A program made the position numbers and the translations under genes. From Bacilli bacterium (lineage in GTDB: Bacteria > Bacillota_I > Bacilli_A > RF39 > UBA660): 64,000 nucleotides of DNA. A model generated the notes under the pieces. It was not told the DNA's origin. It saw nothing but the letters and a program-made list of their open reading frames with translations, and searched no databases. Positions 26,201 through 34,546 of the stretch are shown here, in pieces. The DNA lies in the NCBI GenBank assembly GCA_017544525.1, contig JAFYEA010000028.1, positions 62,001-126,000 of the forward strand, in the 5' to 3' direction. The stretch's first letter is position 1. Every line of letters starts with the position of its first letter.

Positions 26201-26432
26201 GTTATTAGATGTTCCAACAAATAGTAATGGTAAAAGAATATGGATGGTTACAACTGATTATGATAATGTAAAAAACATAAATAATTATTTATATGAAGAA
26301 GGATCATATTATAGATTGCCTAATTTATTTGGTGTTAAAGCGTGGTATTCAACATCTGAAAATAAGTATTATACTCCAAATGAATTAGTAAGAGTAAATC
26401 ATTCACTTCATTTTATGCCAATTAAATATTAA
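23271..26432 (+). CDS. Large surface protein with InlB-type, FN3-like and Hint domains
   Basis: The 1053-aa protein has a SipW-class signal region (LVLMVLAILFMSIGYSTVNS) at the N-terminus and beta-sandwich domains (about 35-240). A Listeria-Bacteroides (InlB B) repeat follows near 245-312 (YNLNGGT through FAGWY to LTLYAKF). Next come two Ig-like segments and an FN3-like domain (about 570-665). From Cys756 (ASCLIEGTKVLLANGKYKKIEDV, then YNDLLYVWNYETG) runs a Hint domain (hedgehog/intein) to about 905. The C-terminus ends in another InlB-like repeat (YRLPNLFGVKAWY). The usual His-Asn ending of splicing inteins is not seen, so autoprocessing rather than splicing is more likely. No LPXTG. Confidence 0.8.
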   Translation: MKSKRKTKFYQNRNFYLVLMVLAILFMSIGYSTVNSVTVDLSGEAKIKSSPGIYVYNAQIGQGTNGTNPNDSRITMLYNDVMKSVVVLGDNTTATLTMTITIYNTLSYDTIFTGITYSENFYSNNNITYDVNGISVGTILPANSNTSFTMVFRYTGNDISNNTLASYLKFNFEKFYTITYQNINTTNKNYPTYILESESSKTVTFTGDIPYDVEVTPSGAGSYNLSTHVLTLTNVHQNISINRFYSITYNLNGGTNAQNNPTKYLHGANVSILDASKTDYVFAGWYENSGYTGSAVVNTNGLNRNLTLYAKFLSGVVAITSVTLSDYSNLQNPVTPTFTDDSVSFDLNFNVQSNSNLDDDYYAEYDVTITNDTLEDYVFASSVFTPSVATSTNTDMDVEYIIDGIEAGDIIPSEDSATFKIRIVMYPKATGNYNVTGGTDIVVEEDGTQTGNLTASIPRNSQIDLRGSTVRDKVTVTVVNDYDESKTFTFTISNSNFKLVDSNGTAIGNFTISASTTDTYDIYIERKSGVTFATTQQSVNMVFSTGSGNASLGNVKILVDQDTTLLDDEAPIISGVSVSVSNTNGNATISWSATDVSSIDYFLIDAYDTSDQLAYSYQTSNDNTSYTATGIAEGTYYFKVYGVDTKGNNGKLQATTCSTSASGYCSRSSDTLCKWVFSVTYSLGNNVTKRSGNDTVNRGNTLSASFSASGLGASLNTPTITMGGNQLSSSSYTWSSGNLSVPNVTGDLVINVTASCLIEGTKVLLANGKYKKIEDVTYNDLLYVWNYETGSMVKEYPIWIEKKNSTSFYQKTTFSDGTVLKTLGYHGVFSPTYNEFISVDDVERFKVGTKITKVEKEKLKEVTIKKIEFVNEKVNYYHVVSSRYYNIIANDILTTDGTVILSNLYGFGKNITWNNNVRNSIMSDKNNLYSYNEFSDIMPYYMFKALRVEEGKFLSKYGLTKELFRYYLINNQLNEDMLLDVPTNSNGKRIWMVTTDYDNVKNINNYLYEEGSYYRLPNLFGVKAWYSTSENKYYTPNELVRVNHSLHFMPIKY

Positions 26433-26489
26433 TGAGGAAATAATAAATATGGTATATTAAGTGAAACAACATATTTGGAGGTGTTATTT

Positions 26490-26762
26490 GTGAATTATGA
26501 AGAAAAAATAAAAGAATTAGAAGGTAGAATAGAAACTTTAGAAAATATTGAAAAAAAGAGAAAAAGAAGAAAAATAATAAAAATTGTTCTAAAATTAATA
26601 GTTGTATTACTAGTTATTGGATTTAGTTACTATTTGTATCTTAAAGCTAAACCATATATTGAAAAAGTTAAAGATCTTGGAGGAGTTAGTGAAAGGGCTA
26701 AAGAAGGAAAAGATTATATTAAAGATAAATGGGATAGTTGGACTAACAAAAATGAAGAATAA
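26490..26762 (+). CDS. Small coiled-coil membrane protein
   Basis: The 90-aa protein has a charged coiled-coil N-terminus (EEKIKELEGRIETLENIEKK), a basic KRKRRK stop, one transmembrane helix (about 36-55) and a charged tail. The GTG at 26490 has GGAGGTG 6 bases before it; the TTG at 26475 would place that site inside the gene and is rejected. Unrecognised; last gene before the terminator of this locus. Confidence 0.7.
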   Translation: MNYEEKIKELEGRIETLENIEKKRKRRKIIKIVLKLIVVLLVIGFSYYLYLKAKPYIEKVKDLGGVSERAKEGKDYIKDKWDSWTNKNEE

Positions 26763-26770
26763 TGTTAACT

Positions 26771-26794
26771 AAAGAGTAAACTTATTCTTTTTTT
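26771..26794 (+). terminator. Terminator
   Basis: The stem AAAGAGT/ATTCTTT (one G-U) is followed by a T run, upstream of the glmS promoter. Confidence 0.6.
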
Positions 26795-26867
26795 ATGTCT
26801 TTTTATAACAATCTAATATATAATTGTAGTATAAAACAGCAAATCTAGAAAGGTTGTATGTTTGTTG

Positions 26868-26999
26868 TTAGCGCATGGGCCCCTTGGGCTGACGAGGATG
26901 GTAGTTATCGAATTGTATCAGCGGACGCTACCACGGATGGTTATGTTCGAAAGATATATTTAAAAAGCAAAATCAAGATTGTAACAGAGGATATATCAA
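26868..26999 (+). ncRNA. glmS ribozyme riboswitch
   Basis: Directly upstream of glmS lies the self-cleaving glucosamine-6-phosphate ribozyme. The conserved cleavage site A/GCGC is at 26870-26874 (cut before G26871). A GGGCC/GGGCT-containing P2 region, the invariant GACGAGG (26891-26897), GGTAG (26900-26904) pairing with CTACC (26928-26932), TTATCGAA and GCGGACGC follow in the expected order. The 3' part (P4 region) ends shortly before the ribosome site AGGAG. A likely -10 (TATAAT) is at about 26818. Known role: cleavage in the presence of GlcN6P and decay of the mRNA, shutting off amino-sugar synthesis. Confidence 0.95.
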
Positions 27000-27021
27000 A
27001 TAACAAAAAGGAGAAATAATA

Positions 27022-28779
27022 ATGTGTGGAATAGTTGGCTACATAGGTAAAGAAAAAGCTATTCCTCGTATTTTGAGTAGTTTAAAATTCTTAGAATATA
27101 GAGGATACGATTCTTCTGGTATTGCTTATGTAAAAGACAAAAATGTAAGCATTATTAAAGAAATTGGTAAAATTAGTAATTTAGAAAATAAATTAAATTA
27201 TAAAGAAAATACATTTATGGGTATAGGTCATACTAGATGGGCAACTCATGGTGAACCTAGTGTTAAAAATTCTCATCCTCATAAGTGTGGTAAATTTACA
27301 ATTGTTCATAATGGAATAATAGAAAACTATTCTAAAATAAAAAAGTTATTAAGTGATGTTAAATTTGTATCTGAAACTGATACTGAGGTAATACCTGCAT
27401 TATTAAATTATTATTATGAAAAAAATAATGATATTTTGTGGTGTATTAAAAAAACTATTGAATCTTTAGAAGGTAGTTATGCGATTGGAATAATATGTGA
27501 TGATGATTTAGAACATATTTATGCAGTTAGAAAGGGTAGTCCCTTAATAATAGCTAAAGATAATACTGGTTATTATTTAGCAAGTGATGTACCTGCAATA
27601 CTAAGTTATACTAATAAATATGTATTACTTGATGAAGATGAAATAGCTATATTGAGTAAGAATGATTATAAAGTATATTCTTCTGATTTAAAAGAAATAA
27701 GAAAAGAAGTAAAAGTATTTGAAGGAACACAAGATTCTATTATGTTAAATGGATATAACCACTATATGGAAAAAGAAATATTTGAAGAATCAAAAGTTTT
27801 TTTAGATACCATGAATTATTATGTTAAAGATAATAAATTTAAAGATACTATGTTAGATTTTAAAAAATATAATAGTATTCATATAGTTGCATGTGGTAGT
27901 GCATATTATGTTGGTTTAATTGCTAAAAATATAATTGAAGAATATGCGGGTATTAGTTGTTATGTTGAAGTGGCTAGTGAATATAGATATAAGAAAGTAT
28001 TTTATGATAATACTTTAGTTATTGTTATTAGTCAATCTGGTGAAACTGCTGATTCACTTGCTGCTTTAAGAAAAGCAAATGAGAATGAAGTAGATACTTT
28101 AGCAATAGTAAATGTAGTTGGTTCTTCTATAGCTAGGGAAGCTAAATATACTATGTATGTTAAAGCAGGACCAGAAATAGCAGTAGCAACTACTAAAGCA
28201 TTTTTAGCTCAAACTACATTAATGATATTAATTGCTATTAAATTATCTGGTAAGTTAGAACTATTAAAAGAATTTAATGGTTTAGATAAATATATAGATA
28301 GATTATTAAAAAGGAATTATTTGGAATATGCTAAAGTTATTTATAAACATAATAATGTATTCTTTACTGGAAGATTAATGGATTATCCATTATGTTTAGA
28401 AGGCAGTCTTAAATTAAAAGAAACATCATATATTAATAGTTTTGCGATTGAATCTGGGGAATTAAAACATGGAACAATTTCTTTAATAAGTGATAATATT
28501 CCTGTAATAGGCATTTGTAATGATTCAAATATTATTAGTAAGACAATAAGTAATCTTAAAGAAGTTAAAGCAAGAAATGCATATGTTATATTTATTGGTA
28601 ATGAAAATGTTAGTGATAAATTTTTTGATAAAGAAATTATATTACCCAAACTTCATAATATAGTTATGCCTATATTAACTGTTATACCGCTTCAATTAAT
28701 AGCATATCATGTGGCTGTTCTTAGAGGTTGTGATGTTGATAAACCAAGGAATCTAGCAAAGTCCGTTACTGTTGAGTAA
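27022..28779 (+). CDS. glmS: Glutamine-fructose-6-phosphate aminotransferase
   Basis: This enzyme makes glucosamine-6-phosphate from fructose-6-phosphate and glutamine, the entry step to UDP-GlcNAc and peptidoglycan. The protein (585 aa, slightly shorter than the usual 600-610) begins MCGIVGYIG with the Cys nucleophile of the glutaminase domain. It also has GHTRWATHG and an HNGIIENY segment, then two SIS domains (ACGSAYY, ISQSGETADS, ATTKAF) and the standard C-terminus PRNLAKSVTVE. Controlled by the ribozyme in its leader. Monocistronic. Confidence 0.97.
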   Translation: MCGIVGYIGKEKAIPRILSSLKFLEYRGYDSSGIAYVKDKNVSIIKEIGKISNLENKLNYKENTFMGIGHTRWATHGEPSVKNSHPHKCGKFTIVHNGIIENYSKIKKLLSDVKFVSETDTEVIPALLNYYYEKNNDILWCIKKTIESLEGSYAIGIICDDDLEHIYAVRKGSPLIIAKDNTGYYLASDVPAILSYTNKYVLLDEDEIAILSKNDYKVYSSDLKEIRKEVKVFEGTQDSIMLNGYNHYMEKEIFEESKVFLDTMNYYVKDNKFKDTMLDFKKYNSIHIVACGSAYYVGLIAKNIIEEYAGISCYVEVASEYRYKKVFYDNTLVIVISQSGETADSLAALRKANENEVDTLAIVNVVGSSIAREAKYTMYVKAGPEIAVATTKAFLAQTTLMILIAIKLSGKLELLKEFNGLDKYIDRLLKRNYLEYAKVIYKHNNVFFTGRLMDYPLCLEGSLKLKETSYINSFAIESGELKHGTISLISDNIPVIGICNDSNIISKTISNLKEVKARNAYVIFIGNENVSDKFFDKEIILPKLHNIVMPILTVIPLQLIAYHVAVLRGCDVDKPRNLAKSVTVE

Positions 28780-28808
28780 AAAAGAATATCATATGATATT
28801 CTTTTTTG
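28778..28808 (+). terminator. Terminator of glmS
   Basis: A 13-bp palindromic stem (AAAAAAGAATATC with GATATTCTTTTTT) starts within the stop codon. Confidence 0.85.
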
Positions 28809-28832
28809 TTATAATGATACTAGGAGAATACT

Positions 28833-29180
28833 ATGAATGAAGATATTATTGAAATGATAAATATTTATCAAACGTATGAAGTTGATTGGATGGGTGATAA
28901 GATTACTTCTTTATCTGATTTAACTAGACATCATATTAAAAAGAAACAATATGATGGAGAAGATAGTATAAATAATTATGCTTTATTAACTAGTACTTCA
29001 CATCATTTAATACATTTTTTAGAAGATAAATATAATAAAGAATATAAATATATCAATAATTTATTTATAGAATTAAACAATAGTAAAATGCCTCCTAGTG
29101 AAGAATATTTTAATAATATATTTAATGTATTAAAAAAAGTTAAGAAAGATATTAAAAACAAAAGGAGGAATAGGAAGTAA
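28833..29180 (+). CDS. HNH-nuclease-like small protein
   Basis: The 115-aa protein has the order DLTRHHIKKKQYDGEDSINNYALLTSTSHHLIHFLE (residues 30-66), matching the HHI(x)R-x-GG...N-x-ALL...HxLIH pattern of HNH nucleases, but without the Cys knuckles and with GED in place of GG. It may be an active minimal HNH or a degenerate one. Extended-type TATAAT and AGGAGA ribosome site upstream. Its TAA overlaps the ATG of the next gene (TAATG). Confidence 0.65.
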   Translation: MNEDIIEMINIYQTYEVDWMGDKITSLSDLTRHHIKKKQYDGEDSINNYALLTSTSHHLIHFLEDKYNKEYKYINNLFIELNNSKMPPSEEYFNNIFNVLKKVKKDIKNKRRNRK

Positions 29181-29449
29181 TGAAAAAAAGAGTAATTAAA
29201 TATGAATTATTATTTAATAATATTGAAAGAGTAATTTCTTCTTTAGAAAAGTCTATTGATGAATTTAAAAGTATTGAAGCTGATATAAAAAAGTTAGATA
29301 AGTACTATGGTAGTAAGAATTGGTATAAAGATATTAAAGAGTATGATGGAACATATAATGCAGGGGTTTTAAGTGAAGATGGTATATGGAATTTATTAGA
29401 AAGAATTAATTATTTAACAAAAGAATTTAATAATGATATAATAAAGTAG
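29180..29449 (+). CDS. DUF4298 family protein
   Basis: The 89-aa helical protein matches DUF4298: KKLDKYYGSKNWYKDIKEYD and AGVLSEDGIWNLLERINYL. Function unknown. Stop/start overlap (TAATG) with the HNH-like gene and an AGGAGG site within that gene indicate coupled translation. The surface-protein gene follows after 9 bases. Confidence 0.8.
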   Translation: MKKRVIKYELLFNNIERVISSLEKSIDEFKSIEADIKKLDKYYGSKNWYKDIKEYDGTYNAGVLSEDGIWNLLERINYLTKEFNNDIIK

Positions 29450-29458
29450 GTGGATAAT

Positions 29459-32400
29459 ATGAAAAGGGTTATATGTTTATTTTTAATTGTGTTATGTAGT
29501 ATAAGTATAGTTTCTGCTGAAACATATACTAGAAAGGAAATGCAAGATTTTGTTCTTTCAACAGCGCTTAGTTATTATAACAATAATACAAATGCTGATT
29601 ATGAACAATACTCAATGAATAAAGCAAAGAACTTTTCTTGGTCAAACTTTAATGTTTCACCTGAAGGTATTAGTAGATCTAGAGTATTAAACACTTCATG
29701 TGCAGCATTTAGTACTATTTGTTATGATTATTCATTGGGATTTAAATTTAGTGATGCTAAATATAAGAAATATGTAGCTTATTCTACTGAAGGCAAAGAT
29801 AGTACTGATTTTGATTTTATTTATTATAATCTTGGATATGGTCCTTCTACAGACTACTATGCTAAAATAGGAAAAAACTTTCAAGGTATTAATGGTGGTA
29901 TTGTTGCTTATTATCATGATGTGCCTTTAGATAGTAATTACAATTATGTTGAAAGTCAAAGTGAAATAAAAAAACAACTAGAGATAATTAAAAAAACATT
30001 TCAACCTGGAGATATTCTTATAGCTAGAAGAAAGAATAAAAAAGTACAAGAAGATGGTACATATACATATGAAGATAAAGGGCACGCTATGGTGTATGTA
30101 GGAAATCTTGTTAACAGTAATGAAAAAGGTTTTATTCATTCTACAGGAATTGATCTTAAACATAAAGATAAAGATCCAATACAACTTGGAGTTGATAGTC
30201 AAGGTATTATATATAGTAATTATGATGCAATTCAAACAAGCCAATTATATACAACAGTAGTTAGCAATGGAGTAGAGAAAAAAACTACATCTATTACAAT
30301 ATTAAGGCCTATTAATGAATATTGTGGAAATAGTGATACATGTAATATTCCTAAACTTAATAATAATACAAAAGCAAGAGCAGCTTTTATGAAATTAAAA
30401 TATGAACAGTATCTTGCAAGTAATCATACATTAGGATATGATTATAGTTCAATAAATTATTATGATGATATTAAGTATTATTTAACATTAAAATATGGTG
30501 GCAAAGAGTTTAAAGAAATAACTATTAAAGCACCAATACCAAAGTATTCAACTTTAGTAAGTTGTACTGTTGAAACAAAAGATAAAAATGGTAATACTAT
30601 AACTGATAAGTTTAAATGTACAAGTGATAGTGATTATGTTTATTGGAAGAATGTAATTGTTAATAGTAGTTATACTGAAAGTACTTTTAAAATAATTGTT
30701 ACAAATAAAAATAAAAGTGAAATTGTATTTAATGGTTATGAAATTGTTAAAGGTAATAACAAATTACAATTAGATAAATTTACTACTAAAGTAAATCCTA
30801 CATTAAAGAATGCTGATGCAACTAAGTTAAGAGAAAACTATAAAAAATATAGTGGTAATAACTCTCTAAATTATATTTCTAATATATATAAGGGATTATA
30901 TAATATAGATATTTCATATTTAACATATGATAATATTAAAAGTGCTATTTTTGTAAATAATAAGAGAAGAACAACTGCTTCATCTAAAAATTTATCTGGT
31001 AATAGTAAAAATATTGATCAAATGTTAGTACCCGGATTTTATGGTGGTACATATGCAGAAGGTAATACTAGATTAGATAGAATTAGAAATATAGATGCAA
31101 ATCTTGTTGAACCAGGGGATATATTAGTAACCTATAAAGATAATAAAAATAATGCTTATTTATATACGGGATATATTAAGGAAAAATATACAGATAAAGA
31201 TGGTAAAGAAAAAACTAAGTATTGTTCTACTTTTGTAAGTCTTGATTCTAATAAGTCTCCAATTATTCATGATTGTAATGATGTGTTATATTCTAGTGGA
31301 AAAATGAAAAAACAAAGAGGATTTAGATTACTTAAAGAATCACATACTAATGATTATTTTGTAGTATTAAGACCTACTAGAGTATATGGAAACACTATTG
31401 TTTATAATTTTAATGGCCAAACCAATAAACAAGTATCTAATAAATTTGCGTATAAAACATATGGTGATTTAATTCAACCTACAGCAAAAGGTTATACATT
31501 CGATGGATGGTATAAAGAAAGCAATTTTAAGACTAAAATATCATCAACTACAAAACTTGATGGTGATAGTAAGACTTATACTGTATATGCCAAATGGATT
31601 TTAAAAGATTCAAAAGTAACTATTAAACATTGGAAACAAAAAGTAGATGGAAATGCTAGTGTTAAAGATGAAAACAATTATAAGTTAGTAAAAACAGAAT
31701 CAAAAGTAGTTAAAGTTAATGAAAAGATAACACCTGAAACTTTGACATATGAGGGATTTAAAGCCCCAAGTACTCAAACTGTTACGGTTGACTCAACTGG
31801 AAAACAAGTAGTTAATTATTACTATACTAGAAATTCTTATAAACTAAGTTTAAAGAGTGGAACTGGTATTAAATCAGTAAGTGGAGCAGGAACATATTTA
31901 TATGGTTCTAGTGTAACTATAGATGCTGTTGTAAAAGATGGATATACATTTAAAAACTGGACAGATGGTAATGATGTTGTTTCTTCTAAAAAACAATATA
32001 CATTTACACGAGCAGCAGCTGTTAGAACATTTACCGCTAATGCAGAAGCTAATACTTATACAATTACTTTTGATAGGCAAAGCGGTAGAGATGGAACTTC
32101 AACATCAAAAGTTAAATATAATTCTAGTTTATCAAAAATAACTATTCCAACGAGAGATGGATATAGTTTTAATGGATATTATAAGACTACTGATACAAGT
32201 GGAACTAAGTATTATGACTCTAAAGGTGAAGGAGTTAAGAAATACGATATAGTTGGGAATACTACATTATATGCTAATTGGAAAGCTAATAAATATACAG
32301 TTTCTTATAATGCTAATGGTGGAACTGGAACAATGAGTAGTTCAAGTCATACATATGGAGTGAAGAAAGCATTAACTGAAAATGCATTTACTAAAACAGG

Positions 32401-33730
32401 ATATAATTTCTTAGGATGGAGTAAAGATAAAGATGCTACTAAAGCTTCATATTCAGATAAACAGGAGGTATCTTCTTTAACTACAGTTAATAATGGAACT
32501 GTAACGTTATATGCAATATGGTCTGCAAAGACAGATATAAGTTATAAAGTTGTTCATTATAAACAAAATATAAAGGATGACGATTATTATGTAGGAGAAA
32601 GAGAATACTTATCTGGTACTGCTAATTCAACTGTTACACCTAATGTTAAAACATATACTGGTTTTAAAACCCCATCTACAAAAACCGTAACAATTAAAGC
32701 AGATGGAAGTACAGTTGTTAAATATTATTATAAGAGAGTTAGTAGTCATGTTTATTTAGTAAAAGGTCTTGGTATTAAATCTGTAAGTGGTGAAGGAACT
32801 TATAAATATTGGGATTTATTTACAATTAGTGCAGAGGTAAAAGAAGGATATACATTTGTTAACTGGACTAATAATGATACTGGAGAGGTATTAACAAAGC
32901 AGCAAACAGTAACATATAATAGAGGAGCTTCAGATAAAACATATAAGGCTAATGCAAGAGCTAATACATATAAAGTAGATTATAATGGTAATGGAGCTAC
33001 TAGTGGAAGTATGGATTCATCAACATTTACATATGATTCTAAAGGTAATCTTAAAGAAAATAAATATAAGAGAAATAAATATAATTTCTTAGGATGGAGT
33101 AATTCTAAAGAAAGTAATGAAGTAGTTTATAAAGATAAGCAAGAAGTATTAAATTTAACAAACGTTGATAATGATACTATTACTTTATATGCTGTATGGG
33201 AGGAAAAAGCAGAATTAGAATCAATTGATGTGCCTAGGGAAGAAGTGGTTGTAGAAATACCAGTTGAATTACCTGTAGAACCAGTACAACCAATTTATGA
33301 AAGACCTGTAATTGAATATCCTGTAGAGACAAAATCAACAGGTGGTAAAACTACAGCCAGAACTACTGATACATCAACAAGTATTACTCAAACAGCAATA
33401 ATTGTTAGTGAAGCATCTAATGATAGTAGTGCGTCAGATAATAAAACAAGTACAGAAAAACAAAGTGGAAGTAAGAGTAGTAATAAGAGTAGTAGTAAAA
33501 ATACTAGTAAAACTAAATCAACTAAAAAAACTGTTATAATTGAAGAATTATCTGATGGTGAAGAAGATGAGAGAGTTATATTAACTAATCCAGATGAATT
33601 AGTTGGCTTATCTACAGTAGAAAAAGCTTTTGGAATGAAGTTTTCTGAAATGAAAAAAGCAATGATATTGATTGTTGTTATTAGTGTAATAGCTGTAATA
33701 TTTATAAATATATTTGGTAAAAACAAATAA
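29459..33730 (+). CDS. Large surface protein: cysteine-peptidase-like plus InlB/MucBP-type repeats
   Basis: The 1423-aa protein has a signal peptide (about residues 1-21, LFLIVLCSISIVSA before ETYT). Residues 70-290 resemble an NlpC/P60-type cysteine peptidase (TSCAAFS with Cys near 81; PGDILIA; GHAMVYVG with His near 209). A second copy around 490-650 (PGDILVTYK) lacks the catalytic residues. Then follow InlB B-type repeats (YTFDGWY, YNFLGWSK, YNFLGWSN, each ending TLYA-W) alternating with MucBP-like segments (FKAPSTQTVTV, FKTPSTKTVTI). A Pro/Val then Ser/Thr/Lys stalk and a C-terminal transmembrane helix (about 1400-1420) complete it; no LPXTG. ATG 29459 follows AGGTGGA. Confidence 0.8.
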   Translation: MKRVICLFLIVLCSISIVSAETYTRKEMQDFVLSTALSYYNNNTNADYEQYSMNKAKNFSWSNFNVSPEGISRSRVLNTSCAAFSTICYDYSLGFKFSDAKYKKYVAYSTEGKDSTDFDFIYYNLGYGPSTDYYAKIGKNFQGINGGIVAYYHDVPLDSNYNYVESQSEIKKQLEIIKKTFQPGDILIARRKNKKVQEDGTYTYEDKGHAMVYVGNLVNSNEKGFIHSTGIDLKHKDKDPIQLGVDSQGIIYSNYDAIQTSQLYTTVVSNGVEKKTTSITILRPINEYCGNSDTCNIPKLNNNTKARAAFMKLKYEQYLASNHTLGYDYSSINYYDDIKYYLTLKYGGKEFKEITIKAPIPKYSTLVSCTVETKDKNGNTITDKFKCTSDSDYVYWKNVIVNSSYTESTFKIIVTNKNKSEIVFNGYEIVKGNNKLQLDKFTTKVNPTLKNADATKLRENYKKYSGNNSLNYISNIYKGLYNIDISYLTYDNIKSAIFVNNKRRTTASSKNLSGNSKNIDQMLVPGFYGGTYAEGNTRLDRIRNIDANLVEPGDILVTYKDNKNNAYLYTGYIKEKYTDKDGKEKTKYCSTFVSLDSNKSPIIHDCNDVLYSSGKMKKQRGFRLLKESHTNDYFVVLRPTRVYGNTIVYNFNGQTNKQVSNKFAYKTYGDLIQPTAKGYTFDGWYKESNFKTKISSTTKLDGDSKTYTVYAKWILKDSKVTIKHWKQKVDGNASVKDENNYKLVKTESKVVKVNEKITPETLTYEGFKAPSTQTVTVDSTGKQVVNYYYTRNSYKLSLKSGTGIKSVSGAGTYLYGSSVTIDAVVKDGYTFKNWTDGNDVVSSKKQYTFTRAAAVRTFTANAEANTYTITFDRQSGRDGTSTSKVKYNSSLSKITIPTRDGYSFNGYYKTTDTSGTKYYDSKGEGVKKYDIVGNTTLYANWKANKYTVSYNANGGTGTMSSSSHTYGVKKALTENAFTKTGYNFLGWSKDKDATKASYSDKQEVSSLTTVNNGTVTLYAIWSAKTDISYKVVHYKQNIKDDDYYVGEREYLSGTANSTVTPNVKTYTGFKTPSTKTVTIKADGSTVVKYYYKRVSSHVYLVKGLGIKSVSGEGTYKYWDLFTISAEVKEGYTFVNWTNNDTGEVLTKQQTVTYNRGASDKTYKANARANTYKVDYNGNGATSGSMDSSTFTYDSKGNLKENKYKRNKYNFLGWSNSKESNEVVYKDKQEVLNLTNVDNDTITLYAVWEEKAELESIDVPREEVVVEIPVELPVEPVQPIYERPVIEYPVETKSTGGKTTARTTDTSTSITQTAIIVSEASNDSSASDNKTSTEKQSGSKSSNKSSSKNTSKTKSTKKTVIIEELSDGEEDERVILTNPDELVGLSTVEKAFGMKFSEMKKAMILIVVISVIAVIFINIFGKNK

Positions 33731-33732
33731 TT

Positions 33733-33758
33733 AACACAAGGTAAAACTTGTGTTTTTT
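33733..33758 (+). terminator. Terminator of the surface protein gene
   Basis: The stem AACACAAG/CTTGTGTT (33733-33740 and 33747-33754) is followed by T residues. Confidence 0.85.
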
Positions 33759-33807
33759 ATTGATTTATGGTATAATATGCATTGCTTTTAGGGGGGGGAA
33801 AAAGAAT

Positions 33808-34488
33808 ATGATAAGAGAGGAATTAACCAAAAGAGATTTTAAAAGAATTATAAAAGAACTTAATGGTGGTTATATTTATAATGATCATGGTAGAATGATT
33901 AAGTTTGATTATAGATATTTAGATGAAATGAAAAAGTATAGACAATTAATATCTGCTTTTGGAGATATTAATCCTGAACAAATAGCTTGGTTAAGTAGTG
34001 TTAATGTTAAAAAGAGTTATTTACCAAGTGGAATAGTTAGTTACGATAGAACACCAGTTGGTGTAATATATCCTCATTTTTTTGAAGGATATAAACCTTT
34101 AACAAGTGTTTCTAGTGAAGACAGTGAATTAATGATTAATAATTTAACTAGTGCTATTGAAAACAATTTAGAGTTAATTGATAATGGAATAGTTAATGCT
34201 GATTTTGCTGCTAAGAATGTTTTATATAAAGGTTCTCGTGTTGAATTAATTGATTTATCTGGGAAACATATTAAAAGAGGATTATATACTGATAGTTATC
34301 AAAAAACATATTCTTATTTCTTACCTGATTTATATAGAATAATTGGTAATAAATTAACTAGATTATATGGTGTTGATGAAGCGAGAAGAATTGTTAAAGA
34401 ATTAGTTATTATGAATGGAAATAGATGTGAAAGAGAAACACCTTTAGAAATAATTGATAATGTTAAAAAAATGAGAGTATTAAAATAA
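33808..34488 (+). CDS. Kinase-like fold protein
   Basis: The 226-aa protein has a kinase-like catalytic loop GIVNADFAAKNVL (Asp and Asn spaced as in HxDxxxxN) and VELIDLSGKHI (DFG-like metal-binding Asp), near residues 130-155. GVIYPHFFEG before it fits the hinge region. The glycine-rich loop is not clear, so it may be a divergent small-molecule or protein kinase, or inactive. Translation start is ATG 33808; the upstream in-frame ATG (33748) lies ahead of the TATAAT (33770-33775). The leader carries a run of eight G (33791-33798) serving as ribosome site. Confidence 0.6.
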   Translation: MIREELTKRDFKRIIKELNGGYIYNDHGRMIKFDYRYLDEMKKYRQLISAFGDINPEQIAWLSSVNVKKSYLPSGIVSYDRTPVGVIYPHFFEGYKPLTSVSSEDSELMINNLTSAIENNLELIDNGIVNADFAAKNVLYKGSRVELIDLSGKHIKRGLYTDSYQKTYSYFLPDLYRIIGNKLTRLYGVDEARRIVKELVIMNGNRCERETPLEIIDNVKKMRVLK

Positions 34489-34499
34489 TACTCTTTTTT
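34474..34499 (+). terminator. Terminator overlapping stop codon
   Basis: The stem AGAGTATTA/TAATACTCT with an AAA loop is followed by a T run; the TAA stop is in the 3' arm. Confidence 0.8.
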
Positions 34500-34546
34500 A
34501 TGTAATAAAATAGGTTACTTGTTCATAATAAATAATAGGTGATTAT

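Noticed and set aside
23271..26432. Splicing intein in the surface protein
   Set aside because: The usual His-Asn plus nucleophile at the C-terminal junction is not visible.
31938..32141. 67-aa ORF inside the 1423-aa surface protein
   Set aside because: Out-of-frame shadow without a ribosome site.
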